Assembly: GCF_015182285.1 (NCBI RefSeq)
Contig: NZ_PRDM01000003.1
Location: 124,001 to 188,000, forward strand
Direction: 5' to 3'
DNA from: Flavobacterium hungaricum
Lineage (GTDB): Bacteria; Bacteroidota; Bacteroidia; Flavobacteriales; Flavobacteriaceae
Length of the DNA: 64,000 bases
Shown: in pieces, positions 53,899 to 61,899 of the stretch
How the letters are laid out: each line of letters starts with the position of its first letter
How positions within the stretch are numbered: position 1 is the first letter of the stretch
Notes under the pieces: generated by a model
Database searches by the model: none
What the model was told of the DNA's origin: nothing
Seen by the model: only the letters and a program-made list of their open reading frames with translations
Translations under genes and position numbers: made by a program

Positions 53899-55047
53899 TT
53901 ATTTTTTGTTAGTTACTTCGGCAACTTTAGCAGCTTTCTCTGGCTGGATCGCCTGTCCGTCCTGTAATTTGTCAATACCGCTTAATACGATTTGATCACC
54001 CGTTTTTACACCTTCTTTAATTAAATAATTGGTGCCGTTTTTACCCACAACCGTAATTGGCATTTTGGTTACTTTGTTGTCTTTTCCAACAGTGAATACA
54101 AATACTTTATCCTGCATTTCTATTGTAGCCGACTGCGGTACCAAAATCGCATCGTCGTGATTTAAACCTAAACGGATTCTTCCGGTGTTTCCAGAACGAA
54201 GTGTTCCGTTTGCATTTGGGAAAGTTGCTCTAAGTGTAATCGCACCTGTAGTTTTATCAAACTGACCGTCAACCATATCGATTTTTCCAGTTTTTGGATA
54301 ATCAGTGTTGTCAGCCAAAATCAAATTAACAGGAGGTAATTTTTTGATTTTATCGCCTAAAGAATTTCCAGCATATTTTGATTTAAAGTTGATGAAATCG
54401 GTCTCGCTCAAAGAGAAATAAGCAAAAACTTCATGTACATCAGAAAGAGTCGTTAAAGCCTCAACATCAGATGCCGAAACCAAACTTCCTTGTTTTTTAG
54501 GAAGCCTTCCGATGTAACCGCTTACTGGAGCCGTAACATTGGTATATCCCAAATTAATTTTAGCAGAACCTACCATTGCTTTTGCCTGCTCGATATTAGC
54601 AGCAGCAATTTTTTGAGAAGCTTTAGCCGTTTTCAATTGGTAGTCAGAAACAACTTTGTTTTGTACAAGAGGCGTCAGTTTATCCACCTCTAAGTTTGCG
54701 TTAATCAAAGCGGCCTCTGCTGCGTGAAGACTCGCCAAAGCATTGTTTAACTGCTCACGAAACGGACGCTCATTAATTTTAAATAAAGTTTGTCCTTTAC
54801 TCACATAAGCACCTTCATCTACAAAAATTCGGTCTAGATTACCGCTTACCTGCGGACGAATTTCAACATCTACAGTTCCTTGTATAGAAGCAGGATATTC
54901 AGCATCAGTAGTTGTATTTGCACTTGTGATCGCCAACACAGGCAAAACCGGTGGAGGAGGAGCAGTTGGTGCCTGATTTTTATCGGCACAGCTGCTTAAA
55001 ACTAAGGCCAGAATAAAACTGGTTATAATTACATTTTTCATTTTCAT
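53899..55047 (-). CDS. RND efflux periplasmic adaptor lipoprotein (AcrA type)
   Basis: 382 residues from ATG 55047 (MKMKNVIITSFILALVLSSCADK). The longer frame from 55116 reads into the promoter and puts residues before the signal, so it is rejected. Lipobox Cys about 20. Lipoyl and hairpin regions are PASIQGTVDVEIRPQVSGNLDRIFVDEGAYVSKGQTLFKI and INLGYTNVTAPVSGYIGR. First gene of the operon; four copies of the TetR-type motif lie upstream. Confidence 0.93.
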   Translation of the reverse strand: MKMKNVIITSFILALVLSSCADKNQAPTAPPPPVLPVLAITSANTTTDAEYPASIQGTVDVEIRPQVSGNLDRIFVDEGAYVSKGQTLFKINERPFREQLNNALASLHAAEAALINANLEVDKLTPLVQNKVVSDYQLKTAKASQKIAAANIEQAKAMVGSAKINLGYTNVTAPVSGYIGRLPKKQGSLVSASDVEALTTLSDVHEVFAYFSLSETDFINFKSKYAGNSLGDKIKKLPPVNLILADNTDYPKTGKIDMVDGQFDKTTGAITLRATFPNANGTLRSGNTGRIRLGLNHDDAILVPQSATIEMQDKVFVFTVGKDNKVTKMPITVVGKNGTNYLIKEGVKTGDQIVLSGIDKLQDGQAIQPEKAAKVAEVTNKK

Positions 55048-55136
55048 TATGGTTTTAATTGGTTGAACATTTTCTCGGATTAATTCATTTGGTATTCTGG
55101 CATTCTCGGGATTCATATTTAATTATATTAAATTGT

Positions 55137-55352
55137 CTAACATTGTTAAGTAAAATTGCGCAAACTTCCATACAGCAATACTTTCCAAATCTATTTCTAA
55201 ATCGGTATTAAAATATTTAACAGTGTTAAGTAAAAGTCTAAAAAAAGAGCTTTTATTACCTTTATTAAATTTTCTAACAGTGTTAAGTGAATGTTACAAA
55301 AAAAAGGGATTTTACATTATCCCGTTTAAATCATTTTACACCGTTAAGTAAA
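55137..55352. promoter_or_regulatory. Four operator-like repeats upstream of the RND operon
   Basis: The 18-bp motif TTAACAGTGTTAAGTAAA, with palindromic core TAACANTGTTA, occurs at 55137-55154, 55217-55234, 55274-55291 and 55335-55352, all in the same orientation and 80, 57 and 61 bp apart. A -7 box TAGATTTG at 55193-55186 lies between the first two. The set occupies the gap between the RND operon and tetR. Confidence 0.8.
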
Positions 55353-55365
55353 ACTTGAAAAAATT

Positions 55366-55959
55366 TTATTGTATTGATTTGATGATACCGCCAATGGCAT
55401 CTTTCAAAATTTGGGCATTAATTGTTTCTAAAATGTCACTTTTGTTAATGATATTGATGGCGATTAAACCATGAATAACAGAAAAGAAAGTGAAGTACTT
55501 TTGTTTTATGATATCCTGACTCGGATTGCTGTCTTTCATTACTTCAGCAATTACCTGAGTGAATAATTTGTAAGGTCCCTCTTGAGCCGAACATCGCTGT
55601 GCGCAGCAGGTCATCTGGACACCAAACATTAACTGATACATTTCAGTATTAGTAAAAGCAAAGTCCCAATACGTCATCCACATGGCTTCTAATTGGTCTT
55701 CGGGTTTTTCAAACTTATCAATTGCAGTTTGCAGTTCTTTGGTCAGTTTTACAAAACCTTTGCCGGTCAATTCTTCTAGTATAGCTTCTTTATTCGAAAA
55801 ATATTCATAAATAATAGGAGCAGTATATTCGATCTTGTCGGCAATTTTACGCATACTCAAACCATTCCAGCCTTCTTCTTTTACGATATCATAAGCAGCG
55901 CCAAGAATATTATTTCTTGTCTCTTCTTTTTGTCTTAAAATTCGATCTTTGCTAGCCAT
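55366..55959 (-). CDS. TetR/AcrR-family repressor of the RND operon
   Basis: 197 residues. The N-terminal helix-turn-helix is NNILGAAYDIVKEEGWNGLSMRKIADKIEYTAPIIYEYFSNKEAILEEL; the C-terminal ligand half is helical and carries a Cys cluster at residues 118, 119 and 123 (MTCCAQRCSAQ). It is encoded just upstream of the RND operon in the same direction. A fifth motif copy at 55981 covers its own -7 box, so it is probably autoregulated. Confidence 0.9.
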   Translation of the reverse strand: MASKDRILRQKEETRNNILGAAYDIVKEEGWNGLSMRKIADKIEYTAPIIYEYFSNKEAILEELTGKGFVKLTKELQTAIDKFEKPEDQLEAMWMTYWDFAFTNTEMYQLMFGVQMTCCAQRCSAQEGPYKLFTQVIAEVMKDSNPSQDIIKQKYFTFFSVIHGLIAINIINKSDILETINAQILKDAIGGIIKSIQ

Positions 55960-55980
55960 TTTATTCGAGTATTAAATTGT

Positions 55981-56002
55981 TTAACACTGTTAGGCAAATG
56001 TA
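55981..56002 (-). promoter_or_regulatory. tetR promoter overlapped by the fifth operator copy
   Basis: TTAACACTGTTAGGCAAA (55981-55998) overlaps the reverse-strand -7 box TACATTTG (56002-55995), about 36 nt upstream of the ATG. Confidence 0.65.
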
Positions 56003-56177
56003 TGGTGGTTTTTCTAATTATGAAATATTTTTATCATAATATTTTCTTATCGTACAATAAGTGTTTCTGAAATGCTTTGCGAGCTCCTTATTTTATTGAA
56101 GCTGTAGTCATTGTAATTTTTTTAAGGAGCAGTATTTTTTCGTTTTGTTAGACCATTTGTCCCGCTCTCCATTATAT

Positions 56178-56214
56178 CTTTTATGTCTCGTTTGAAAAAA
56201 ACGAGACATAAAAG
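56178..56214. repeat. Perfect 16-bp inverted repeat
   Basis: CTTTTATGTCTCGTTT (56178-56193) and AAACGAGACATAAAAG (56199-56214) surround a 5-nt loop. No T run follows on either strand, so it is not a clear terminator. Confidence 0.75.
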
Positions 56215-56356
56215 GATGCCATTTCGATCGGGGCTAGGAGAGAACGTTTATTTTTTCATTTAAAACTTTATAAAGTTTAAGAGATATGGTTTTTAAATAT
56301 TTTCTTACAATTATCCATTTTTGTTTCTATATTAGCTTTTTTAATTTTAATATTAT

Positions 56357-56378
56357 GATAGTAATTTTACTATCTTTG
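56357..56378 (+). promoter_or_regulatory. hicAB promoter with palindromic operator
   Basis: GATAGTAATTTTACTATC (56357-56374) is a perfect palindrome with 8-bp arms and a 2-bp centre. It overlaps the -7 box TATCTTTG (56371-56378). The ATG of hicA is 12 nt further on. Confidence 0.7.
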
Positions 56379-56390
56379 TAAATGTTGTAA

Positions 56391-56570
56391 ATGAAATCGA
56401 GAGAGTTTATAAGAGAAGCTGTTAGAAACGGCTGGGTATTCTTAAGACAAGGTAAGGGAAGTCATGAAATCTATGAAAAGGACGGTAAGCAAGTTGTAAT
56501 TCCTAATCATGGGTCTAAAGAATTGGGAAAAGGATTAGAAATGAAGCTCAGAAAAGAAATGGGACTATAA
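56391..56570 (+). CDS. hicA: HicA-family mRNA interferase toxin
   Basis: 59 residues: MKSREFIREAVRNGWVFLRQ, then GKGSHEIYEKDGKQVVIPNHGSKELGKGL. The catalytic His of HicA is His 25 in GKGSHEIY, and the IPNHG segment is typical. HicA is a double-stranded-RNA-binding-like RNase that cleaves mRNA unless held by HicB. The order toxin-antitoxin is usual for hicAB. The partner starts 8 bp downstream. Confidence 0.92.
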   Translation: MKSREFIREAVRNGWVFLRQGKGSHEIYEKDGKQVVIPNHGSKELGKGLEMKLRKEMGL

Positions 56571-56578
56571 TTTAAAAG

Positions 56579-56986
56579 ATGAATTTAGAAATGAAAACAA
56601 TTAAAATTATTATAGAAAGAAACGAAGATGGTTTTTGGGCTCATGCTGAAAATGAAAAAGCAATCGTTGGCGGCGGCGAAACGGTTCAGCAATGCAAACA
56701 AGATATATTAGATTGTATAGAAACCCTGAAAGAACTTGATGGAGCTAATAAACCAGATTTTCTAAATAAAGAATATGAACTACTATATAAATTTGACACA
56801 GCAAGTTTATTAAGCTATTACAAAGGTATATTTACAAACTCTGCTCTGGAGCGTATTACAGGTATTAATCAGAAGCAAATACAGCATTACGCTTCTGGAC
56901 ATAGAAATCCAAAACAGGAACAGCGTTTAAAAATAGAAAATGCATTACATGCGTTAGGAAAAGAGCTTTTATCTGTAGAATTATAA
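56579..56986 (+). CDS. hicB: HicB-family antitoxin with DNA-binding domain
   Basis: 135 residues. The N-terminal HicB fold is IKIIIERNEDGFWAHAENEKAIVGGGETVQQCKQDILDCIETLKEL. The C-terminal helix-turn-helix of Xre type is NSALERITGINQKQIQHYASGHRNPKQEQRLKIENALHALGKEL. HicB neutralises HicA and represses the pair at the palindrome at 56357. ATG 56579 is chosen; Met 5 is an alternative. Confidence 0.9.
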   Translation: MNLEMKTIKIIIERNEDGFWAHAENEKAIVGGGETVQQCKQDILDCIETLKELDGANKPDFLNKEYELLYKFDTASLLSYYKGIFTNSALERITGINQKQIQHYASGHRNPKQEQRLKIENALHALGKELLSVEL

Positions 56987-57095
56987 TTTTTATTGAATTT
57001 TTGAGCCTGGTTTGTCCTTCTGATCTATGCTGAAGTTTCGGGAAAAGGATAAAGCTGCGCTGCAATTATTCTGGATTGCAAATTTTATTAGAGAA

Positions 57096-57262
57096 TCATT
57101 TCGGATATCTTTCGGGATTATGGGAAGTATGAAAAACAGCATTTAGAAATACCGTTTTTGATAATTCATCAACAATAAAAATACGGTTTATAGAAATTTT
57201 AAATAGAAAAGAACGATAATTTTATAATTCGTATTTCTTTTTTTAAATCAGTATAAACAGAT
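57096..57262 (-). pseudogene. Deletion relic of a ParE/RelE toxin gene
   Basis: The reverse strand ends DELSKTVFLNAVFHTSHNPERYPK then stop, nearly the same as the C-terminus of the toxin at 61149. Upstream it jumps from the start region (AATTATAAAATTATCGTT, ATG changed to ACG) to the middle of the gene, losing about 190 bp. The deletion ends share AATTATYGTTTC. A few bases of the antitoxin 3' end remain. No product is expected. Confidence 0.75.
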
Positions 57263-57309
57263 TTAATTATTTTACCAATCTCATTTTTTCGTAACATTAC
57301 AATAAAAAA

Positions 57310-57747
57310 ATGAAACCACTAACTATCCTAAAAACCGCCATTGCTATTTTATTGCTGCAGCAAACCGCTTTTGCACAAGAAACGAAAGAGAAAGCAGCAG
57401 AAATAAAATACACGATCGAAAACTGCGTCAATCATTTCGAATTAGACAAAGCCACCAAAACCAAAGTGGGTTACCAATATTGGTTTGGCGACAAAAACTT
57501 CACTCAGGAAAACACGCTTAAAATGAGCATCGTCGAACCTGGAAAATCGACACACGCACCGCATCAGCATCCAGAGGAAGAGTTTTTCTATATTCTCGAA
57601 GGCGCTGCTTCTTTTTTCCTTGACGGAAAAACGGTTGTCGTTGGTCCAAATACGAGTTTATACTGCCCGCCAAATGCCGAACACGGAATCAGTAATGCTG
57701 GAAATACTAATTTGAAATATTTGGTGATTAAGAAGGATTTGAAATAA
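57310..57747 (+). CDS. Secreted cupin-domain protein
   Basis: 145 residues with a signal peptide (LKTAIAILLLQQTAFAQE) and a cupin fold: metal motif HAPHQHPEEEFFYILEGAASFFLDGKT and second motif CPPNAEHGISNAGNTNLKYLVI. The His/Glu set can bind a metal. It is likely periplasmic; substrate unknown. No tight neighbours. Confidence 0.85.
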   Translation: MKPLTILKTAIAILLLQQTAFAQETKEKAAEIKYTIENCVNHFELDKATKTKVGYQYWFGDKNFTQENTLKMSIVEPGKSTHAPHQHPEEEFFYILEGAASFFLDGKTVVVGPNTSLYCPPNAEHGISNAGNTNLKYLVIKKDLK

Positions 57748-57756
57748 GGTAATTTA

Positions 57757-58284
57757 TCAGCCAAAAAATAAGATATAATTTTGATTCTTTTTTGCTTTAG
57801 AAATGGTTTCTTTTAATAGTTGCAAACCTTCTTCTAAATGCCTTTTATTAAAAGCTTGATCTTCGCTTTCGTCATTATGCCATGCGTTTGGGTAAATATC
57901 ATTTGCATTAAAATTGTCAGCATCATAAAAACTTAAAATAATGTCATTTTCAATTGAATTTAGAATTGTATCGATCTCTTTTATAGTTTCTGGATTTAAA
58001 TAATAGGTAGAAGAAGCTTCTGGAAAATCATCTATATTATCAAAATCAATATCGCTGATATTCATTTCTTCACCAATAAAATCCTGAGGATAAAATAGTT
58101 TCTCCAAAGATTCGGGTAATTCCTGATTATAATAAGTGGAAAAAAGAAAAATTAAACCTTCATAATTCTGCTCAAATATTGAAGAATTATGATCACTAAA
58201 ATCTAAATTATAAGATTGATAGTTTTTAGATAATTCTTCGAAATTGCTTTTGTTAATTTGATATAAATTTAGGCTTTGGCTCAT
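57757..58284 (-). CDS. DUF1877 (YfbM-like) protein
   Basis: 175 residues. The layout LNLYQINKSNFEEL, FPEASSTYYLNPETIKEIDTILNSI, and C-terminal HLEEGLQLLKETISKAKKNQNYILFFG fits DUF1877/YfbM. It is acidic and soluble. Function of the family unknown. Convergent with the cupin gene, 9 bp between stops. Confidence 0.75.
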   Translation of the reverse strand: MSQSLNLYQINKSNFEELSKNYQSYNLDFSDHNSSIFEQNYEGLIFLFSTYYNQELPESLEKLFYPQDFIGEEMNISDIDFDNIDDFPEASSTYYLNPETIKEIDTILNSIENDIILSFYDADNFNANDIYPNAWHNDESEDQAFNKRHLEEGLQLLKETISKAKKNQNYILFFG

Positions 58285-58356
58285 TTTTAATTGGTTAAGT
58301 TAATGATAGATTTTATATAAGAAGTTTAAAAGTAAAACGAAAATAAGGTTTTTTTT

Positions 58357-58701
58357 CTACTTCAAAATCACAACCTCTTCAGGAACGATAAACAATAAAA
58401 TACAGCCTGTTTTAGAATATACAGAATGCGTACTTCCGGGAGGCATATACAAATAGTCGCCTTGTTTTAATTCGTCTTTTCCCGAACGGACTTCGCCTTC
58501 CAGAACATAAATTTGTTCGCCTGCAGGATGAACGTGATTTGGATACGAAGCTCCCGCTTCAAACTTGGATAAAAATGCCGTCGGTCTTTTTGCGATTGGG
58601 TCAAAACATAAAGTTTTTACAGAAATTCCGTTAGTGTTTACTCCTTCTTCTATAAGTGGTTTCCAATTGATTTCACTTGTTCTTGTGATTTGTTTTTCCA
58701 T
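58357..58701 (-). CDS. Cupin-domain protein, ChrR-like
   Basis: 114 residues: NHVHPAGEQIYVLEGEVRSGKDELKQGDYLYMPPGSTHSVYSKTG carries the metal-binding His and Glu of the two cupin motifs. It resembles the cupin part of ChrR anti-sigma factors but has no zinc N-terminal domain. It lies 98 bp after the AraC-type regulator on the same strand. Confidence 0.85.
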   Translation of the reverse strand: MEKQITRTSEINWKPLIEEGVNTNGISVKTLCFDPIAKRPTAFLSKFEAGASYPNHVHPAGEQIYVLEGEVRSGKDELKQGDYLYMPPGSTHSVYSKTGCILLFIVPEEVVILK

Positions 58702-58798
58702 TTTTTATTGCTTTTAAATTCATTTAAATAATAACAATACAAAGATGGGAGAGTGGCAATTTTTAAAAAATAGAGAATTCTGGAAAAAGCATGTAGAA

Positions 58799-59599
58799 TT
58801 ATATCAATAGATGCTCTTTATAAGCTTTAGGCGAAATATTAGTATGCTTTTTAAAGAAATTCGAAAAGTAAAAAGGATCGTTAAAACCCAAAGCATACGC
58901 TGCTTCTTTTACTGAAAGTTTCTCATAATTAAAAAGACGTTTTGCCTCCGAAATAATTAATCCGAAGATTACGTTTTGGGCGGTTTTGTTCGTGTGAAGT
59001 TTAGACAGTTCGTTGAGTTTAGATTCTGTTGTGCCAATTAAATCGGCGATTTCGGCAACAGAAAGATTCTTATCGAAGTTTCTTAAAACAGTTTCCAGAA
59101 AATGCAGAAACAAAGCATCTGGCTTATATATTTCGTCTCCGCGGTTGATTTTGGTTCGATTGACAGCTACAAGAATCAATTCGATTCGGCTGTGAACAGA
59201 AATTAAATATTGATAAGGTTGTTCGATTAACTCCTTTGTAATTTCTTCTAATTGGTCGATAATGATTTGGCTGTTTTCAACCAAAATAATTTCATTCATT
59301 GCAAAATGGCAGAACAAACCGTTATGAAAAATCAATTCCATGTCGGTATCGTCTTTACAGAAAAAATTATAAGTGAATTCTAAAACATAACCTTGTGCAT
59401 ATTTGTTGTTTGTAAAACAATGAATCTGCCCAGAAGTAATGGTTAAAACCGTGTTCGGAATGAGAATATATTCGCTTTCATCTACAGAAACCGCGATTTC
59501 GCCAGCGGTACAGAAAATCAGGACGTATTTTAAAACACGTCTCGGATTTTGAAGTTCTTCTGCTTCATCAAAGGTTTTTATAGTGATCATTTCCTGCAT
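58799..59599 (-). CDS. AraC-family transcriptional regulator, probably leaderless
   Basis: 266 residues from ATG 59599 (MQEMITIKTFDEAEE). The frame can be opened at 59641, but the -7 box TATATTTG (59612-59605) lies within that extension, so I take 59599. The N-terminal half is a cupin-like sensor (ISVDESEYILIPNTVLTITSGQIHCF); the C-terminal double helix-turn-helix is NLSVAEIADLIGTTESKLNELSKLH and SVKEAAYALGFNDPFYFSNFFKKHTNISPKAYKEH. The cupin gene downstream is a likely target. Confidence 0.88.
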   Translation of the reverse strand: MQEMITIKTFDEAEELQNPRRVLKYVLIFCTAGEIAVSVDESEYILIPNTVLTITSGQIHCFTNNKYAQGYVLEFTYNFFCKDDTDMELIFHNGLFCHFAMNEIILVENSQIIIDQLEEITKELIEQPYQYLISVHSRIELILVAVNRTKINRGDEIYKPDALFLHFLETVLRNFDKNLSVAEIADLIGTTESKLNELSKLHTNKTAQNVIFGLIISEAKRLFNYEKLSVKEAAYALGFNDPFYFSNFFKKHTNISPKAYKEHLLI

Positions 59600-59604
59600 A
59601 TTAT

Positions 59605-59612
59605 CAAATATA
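59605..59612 (-). promoter_or_regulatory. -7 box at the start codon of the AraC-type gene
   Basis: TATATTTG on the reverse strand ends 5 nt before the ATG at 59599. Confidence 0.55.
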
Positions 59613-59654
59613 AGAAAATTTTGTTTCAGGTTTAAATTCAATTGGGCATGCTAA

Positions 59655-60240
59655 ATTGTTTGCTATAGACATTTCGTCCCGCTGGGACTTTCCGTAGAAA
59701 TTGGATAATATTTTTTGATTGAATTTTAAAGAAGAATATTAAATCGAAAATTCCGTAGGAATGAATTAAAGCTCCATCGGAGCGATATATATTGTAAATA
59801 GGTTTTCACCCCGCTGGGGTTCTTTGGAATAGGGTAAATTGTTTGCTATAAATATTTCGTCCCGCTGGGACTTTCTGCAGAAATCTGATAATATTTTTAT
59901 TAAAATTTTACAGTAGAATATTAATCGAAATTCCGGAGGAATGAAATATTTATAGCGAATAATTAATGTGATCGCATCAAAGCTCCAGAGGAGCGATATA
60001 TATTTTAAATAGGATTTCACCACGCTGTGGTTTCTTTATAATGGTGGATTGTTTGCTATAAACATTTCGTCCAGATGGGACTTTCTTTATAAATTGGATA
60101 ATATTTTTTTGATTGAATTTTACAGAAGAATATTAAATCGAAAATTCCGGAGGAATGAAATATTTATAGCAAACAATTAATGTCATCGCATCAAAGCTCC
60201 GGAGGAGCGACATAGATAAATAAGATTTCAACCCACGGGG
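59655..60240. repeat. Three tandem copies of a repeat of about 190 bp
   Basis: Each copy begins near TTTGCTATAAAYATTTCGTC (59658, 59838, 60048) with TCCCGCTGGGAC. It continues through GATAATATTTTT and AATTCCGGAGGAATGAA and ends with AAGCTCCGGAGGAGCGATAT and a CACCCCGCTGGGGTT hairpin. Single pieces recur at 61770-61800 and 62055-62135. No gene lies between 59600 and 60499. Confidence 0.88.
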
Positions 60241-60499
60241 ATTTTCTAGAAATTGGATGAAATTTCTTTTTATTTCCTACTAACTAATTTATACCATATT
60301 TCTTCGCTGTCATCCTATAAAATAGCAAACTGAATTGACCTTAATTTTATATAATTTCAATTTAATTTTTAATAAATATTTGTAATTCAGTTAATTAACT
60401 TTTATTAAAGAAAGGTTTAACATAGTCCGTTTTCGCTGGCTGTCTGAAATAACTAATTTTAGGTAAATCAAAATTAATAACATTTAAATATTTAGAATT

Positions 60500-61048
60500 A
60501 TGAAAAAGAATATCGCCATATTAGCCACAAACGGATTTGAAGAATCAGAATTAGCATCTCCAAAAGCTTATCTCGAAGAACAAGGGTGGAACGCAGATAT
60601 CGTCAGTTTGAAATCTGGAACTATCAAATCCTGGAAAGACGGAAACTGGAGCAAGGAATATAATGTTGATGTCGTATTAGATCAGGCAAATGAAGCCGAT
60701 TACGATGCATTGGTTCTTCCGGGAGGAGTTATAAACCCTGATTTATTAAGAAGAGAAGAGGCTGCAGTAAATTTTGTACGTTCCTTTTTTGAAAGTAAAA
60801 AACCAGTAGCAGCTATTTGTCATGGACCTCAAATTCTGGTTGATGCCGATGTTTTACAAGGTCGAAAAGTAACTTCGTTCTTCTCTGTTAAAAACGATTT
60901 GAAAAATGCCGGCGCACAATGGGAAGACTCAGAAGTTGTCGTAGACAATGGATTAGTAACCAGCCGAAACCCTGATGATTTGCCCGCTTTTAATAAAAAA
61001 ATGGTGGAAGAAATTAAAGAAGGAAAACACGAGCGTCAGACAGTTTAA
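60500..61048 (+). CDS. DJ-1/PfpI-family protein
   Basis: 182 residues: NIAILATNGFEESELASPKAYLEEQGWNADIVS at the N-terminus, DALVLPGGVINPDLLR, the nucleophile elbow AAICHGPQILVDA with its Cys, and GLVTSRNPDDLPAFNKKMVEE. It is the general stress protein 18/YraA type of PfpI, linked to deglycase or chaperone activities. Monocistronic with its own terminator; its 3' end is duplicated at 61810. Confidence 0.9.
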   Translation: MKKNIAILATNGFEESELASPKAYLEEQGWNADIVSLKSGTIKSWKDGNWSKEYNVDVVLDQANEADYDALVLPGGVINPDLLRREEAAVNFVRSFFESKKPVAAICHGPQILVDADVLQGRKVTSFFSVKNDLKNAGAQWEDSEVVVDNGLVTSRNPDDLPAFNKKMVEEIKEGKHERQTV

Positions 61049-61072
61049 AAAATGTCTTTTATTAAGCAACAA

Positions 61073-61107
61073 AAATGCAAGATCAATTTTGGTCTTGCAT
61101 TTTTTTA
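61073..61107 (+). terminator. Terminator of the PfpI-family gene
   Basis: AAATGCAAGA (61073-61082) pairs with TCTTGCATTT (61093-61102), followed by more Ts. Confidence 0.8.
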
Positions 61108-61148
61108 TTTCACGCTGATTGAATCTGATTTAATTATTTTCAAAATTA

Positions 61149-61445
61149 TTATTTTGGATATTTCTCAGGATTTTGTGAAGTATGAAAAACAGCATTTAAA
61201 AAAACGGTTTTAGATAATTCGTCTATCATAAAGAAAGCCACATAAGGGAATTTTTTAAAAGGCAGGAAACGATAATTAGTATCGTGAATTTGACAAAAAG
61301 GATTTATTTGTAAAGCCTTATATACTTTCTTGTAGTCATTAAGAAAATCTAAAGCAACTTTTTTACTGGCTTTAAAAATGTAGTATTCAACAGCTTCTTC
61401 AATATTTTTTAATGCAATTGGAGAAACAATAATTTTATAATTCAT
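61149..61445 (-). CDS. ParE/RelE-family toxin
   Basis: 98 residues of the RelE/ParE fold: YKIIVSPIALKNIEEAVEYYIFKASKKVALDFLNDYKKVYKALQINP, then NYRFLPFKKFPYVAFFMIDELSKTVFLNAVFHTSQNPEKYP. ParE-type members poison gyrase, RelE-type members cut mRNA on the ribosome; by eye I cannot tell which. Its ATG overlaps the antitoxin stop by 11 bp. Confidence 0.85.
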   Translation of the reverse strand: MNYKIIVSPIALKNIEEAVEYYIFKASKKVALDFLNDYKKVYKALQINPFCQIHDTNYRFLPFKKFPYVAFFMIDELSKTVFLNAVFHTSQNPEKYPK

Positions 61446-61662
61446 ACTTCTTTTTTAAATCTGTATAAATTGATTCTGCATCTTTGTATTCGCTTTTGTC
61501 TGAATTGGCTTGACTGTCTAATATCTCTTGTTGTTCGGCAGATAAATCGTAAGGCTTTACATTTGCGATTTCAAATTTGATCTTTAGTGATTTCATAAAA
61601 GCTTTTACAGCCTCAATTTGTGAAGCATCTTCTGTATACGCTGTGATGTTGATTGCCTGCAT
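61435..61662 (-). CDS. Antitoxin of the ParE/RelE module (DUF2683-like)
   Basis: 75 residues from ATG 61662 (MQAINITAYTEDASQIEAVKAFMKSLKIKFEI); the frame from 61692 adds ten residues and crosses the -7 box TAACTTTG (61697-61690). The C-terminal half is the toxin-wrapping acidic helix (SAEQQEILDSQANSDKSEYKDAESIYTDLKKKYEL). Antitoxin before toxin with overlap is the usual order for parDE. Confidence 0.8.
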   Translation of the reverse strand: MQAINITAYTEDASQIEAVKAFMKSLKIKFEIANVKPYDLSAEQQEILDSQANSDKSEYKDAESIYTDLKKKYEL

Positions 61663-61689
61663 GATTTTTAGTTTACTAAAGTTGATAAA

Positions 61690-61697
61690 CAAAGTTA
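61690..61697 (-). promoter_or_regulatory. -7 box of the ParE-type module
   Basis: TAACTTTG on the reverse strand, 27 nt before the ATG at 61662. Confidence 0.5.
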
Positions 61698-61809
61698 AGG
61701 CAAAAGTCTAGGTTTCATGTTAATGATTTTAAAATTATTTTTTTAGCATCGAATTTATTCATAAAAATGAATTAAAAATTCCGGAGGAATGAAATATTTA
61801 TAGATTAAT

Positions 61810-61893
61810 AAAACACGAGCGTCAGACAGTGTAAAAATGTCTTTTATTAAGCAACAAAAATGCAAGATCAATTTGGTCTTGCATTTTTTTATT
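61810..61893 (+). repeat. Duplicate of the PfpI gene 3' end and terminator
   Basis: This is nearly identical to 61024-61109: AAAACACGAGCGTCAGACAG, ATGTCTTTTATTAAGCAAC, and the terminator hairpin at 61858-61890. Three small differences are visible. It ends a stretch that has no gene of its own. Confidence 0.88.
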
Positions 61894-61899
61894 GAATAG

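Noticed and set aside
53663-53995. A 110-codon + strand frame
   Set aside because: It is an antisense shadow of the pump and adaptor genes.
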